From Flavobacteriales bacterium UBA720 (GTDB lineage Bacteria > Bacteroidota > Bacteroidia > Flavobacteriales > Weeksellaceae), in NCBI GenBank assembly GCA_002297505.1, contig DBLQ01000125.1, positions 1-14,439 of the forward strand: 14,439 bases of DNA, read 5' to 3'. A model generated the notes under the pieces. The model searched no databases. It had not been told where the DNA came from and saw only the letters and a program-made list of their open reading frames with translations. Positions 14,411-14,439 of this stretch are shown here, one piece after another. The number at the start of each line of letters is the position of its first letter. The stretch's first letter is position 1. A program made the translations under genes and the position numbers.

Positions 14411-14439
14411 ATGATTCCGAAAAAAATACATTACTGCTG
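14411..14439 (+). CDS. Start of a GT32-like glycosyltransferase (partial, 9 codons)
   Basis: The window ends after ATG ATT CCG AAA AAA ATA CAT TAC TGC TG, that is MIPKKIHYC and, if the next base is G, Trp. MIPKxIHYCW is the characteristic start of Gly_transf_sug/GT32 sugar transferases (capsule or polysaccharide biosynthesis, OCH1-like DXD enzymes). The rest lies outside. The 171 bases between this ATG and the divergent GH13 gene hold no exact TAnnTTTG in either direction; a near match TATGTTAG lies at 14377-14384. Confidence 0.75.

Noticed and set aside
14404..14439. Alternative + strand start giving MNYDSEKNTLLL
   Set aside because: The frame from 14411 gives MIPKKIHYC, a strong and specific GT32-type start, so the ATG seven bases earlier is most likely noise.

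Overview
The window looks like chromosome from a flavobacterium of the Weeksellaceae (Chryseobacterium/Epilithonimonas type). This is inferred from protein style, moderate-to-low GC, A-rich leaders without clear Shine-Dalgarno sequences, and several matches to the Bacteroidetes -7 promoter element TAnnTTTG. No tRNA, rRNA, CRISPR array, insertion sequence or phage gene was found. Coding density is high and no gene-free stretch exceeds about 165 bases.

Left part (1-4664, + strand): the 3' part of a type II NADH dehydrogenase gene, a 60-residue protein of unknown role, a small lipoprotein, a large-subunit KatE/HPII-type catalase gene interrupted by an in-frame TAG at codon 38, and a lone SdhB/FrdB-type iron-sulfur subunit gene 20 bases after the catalase. 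The theme is respiration and oxidative defence.

Middle part (4673-11297, - strand): eight closely packed genes. In transcription order they are a TetR-like regulator, an ABC1/UbiB kinase-like protein, a 51-residue DUF2256 zinc-ribbon protein, a DASH-type cryptochrome/photolyase, a second photolyase of the bacterial (6-4)/FeS-BCP type that lacks the Fe-S cysteines, a TIGR03643 protein, an SDR protein without the catalytic Tyr, and a MarR regulator. The first six are abutting or overlapping and form one probable operon with a good promoter at 11316-11348. They are best read as a light-dependent DNA repair cassette with two accessory small proteins. The SDR follows after 109 bases, and MarR probably has its own promoter.

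Right part (11477-14439): a + strand NAD(P)-binding/DUF2867 fusion protein, a - strand GH13 alpha-amylase-family enzyme meeting it tail to tail with no gap, and at the very edge the first nine codons of a + strand GT32-type sugar transferase.

The strongest points for a second look are the nonsense codon in the catalase, the photolyase cassette with DUF2256 and TIGR03643, the cysteine-less photolyase, and the orphan sdhB next to the catalase. I do not see a clearly new multi-gene defence or mobile system here.
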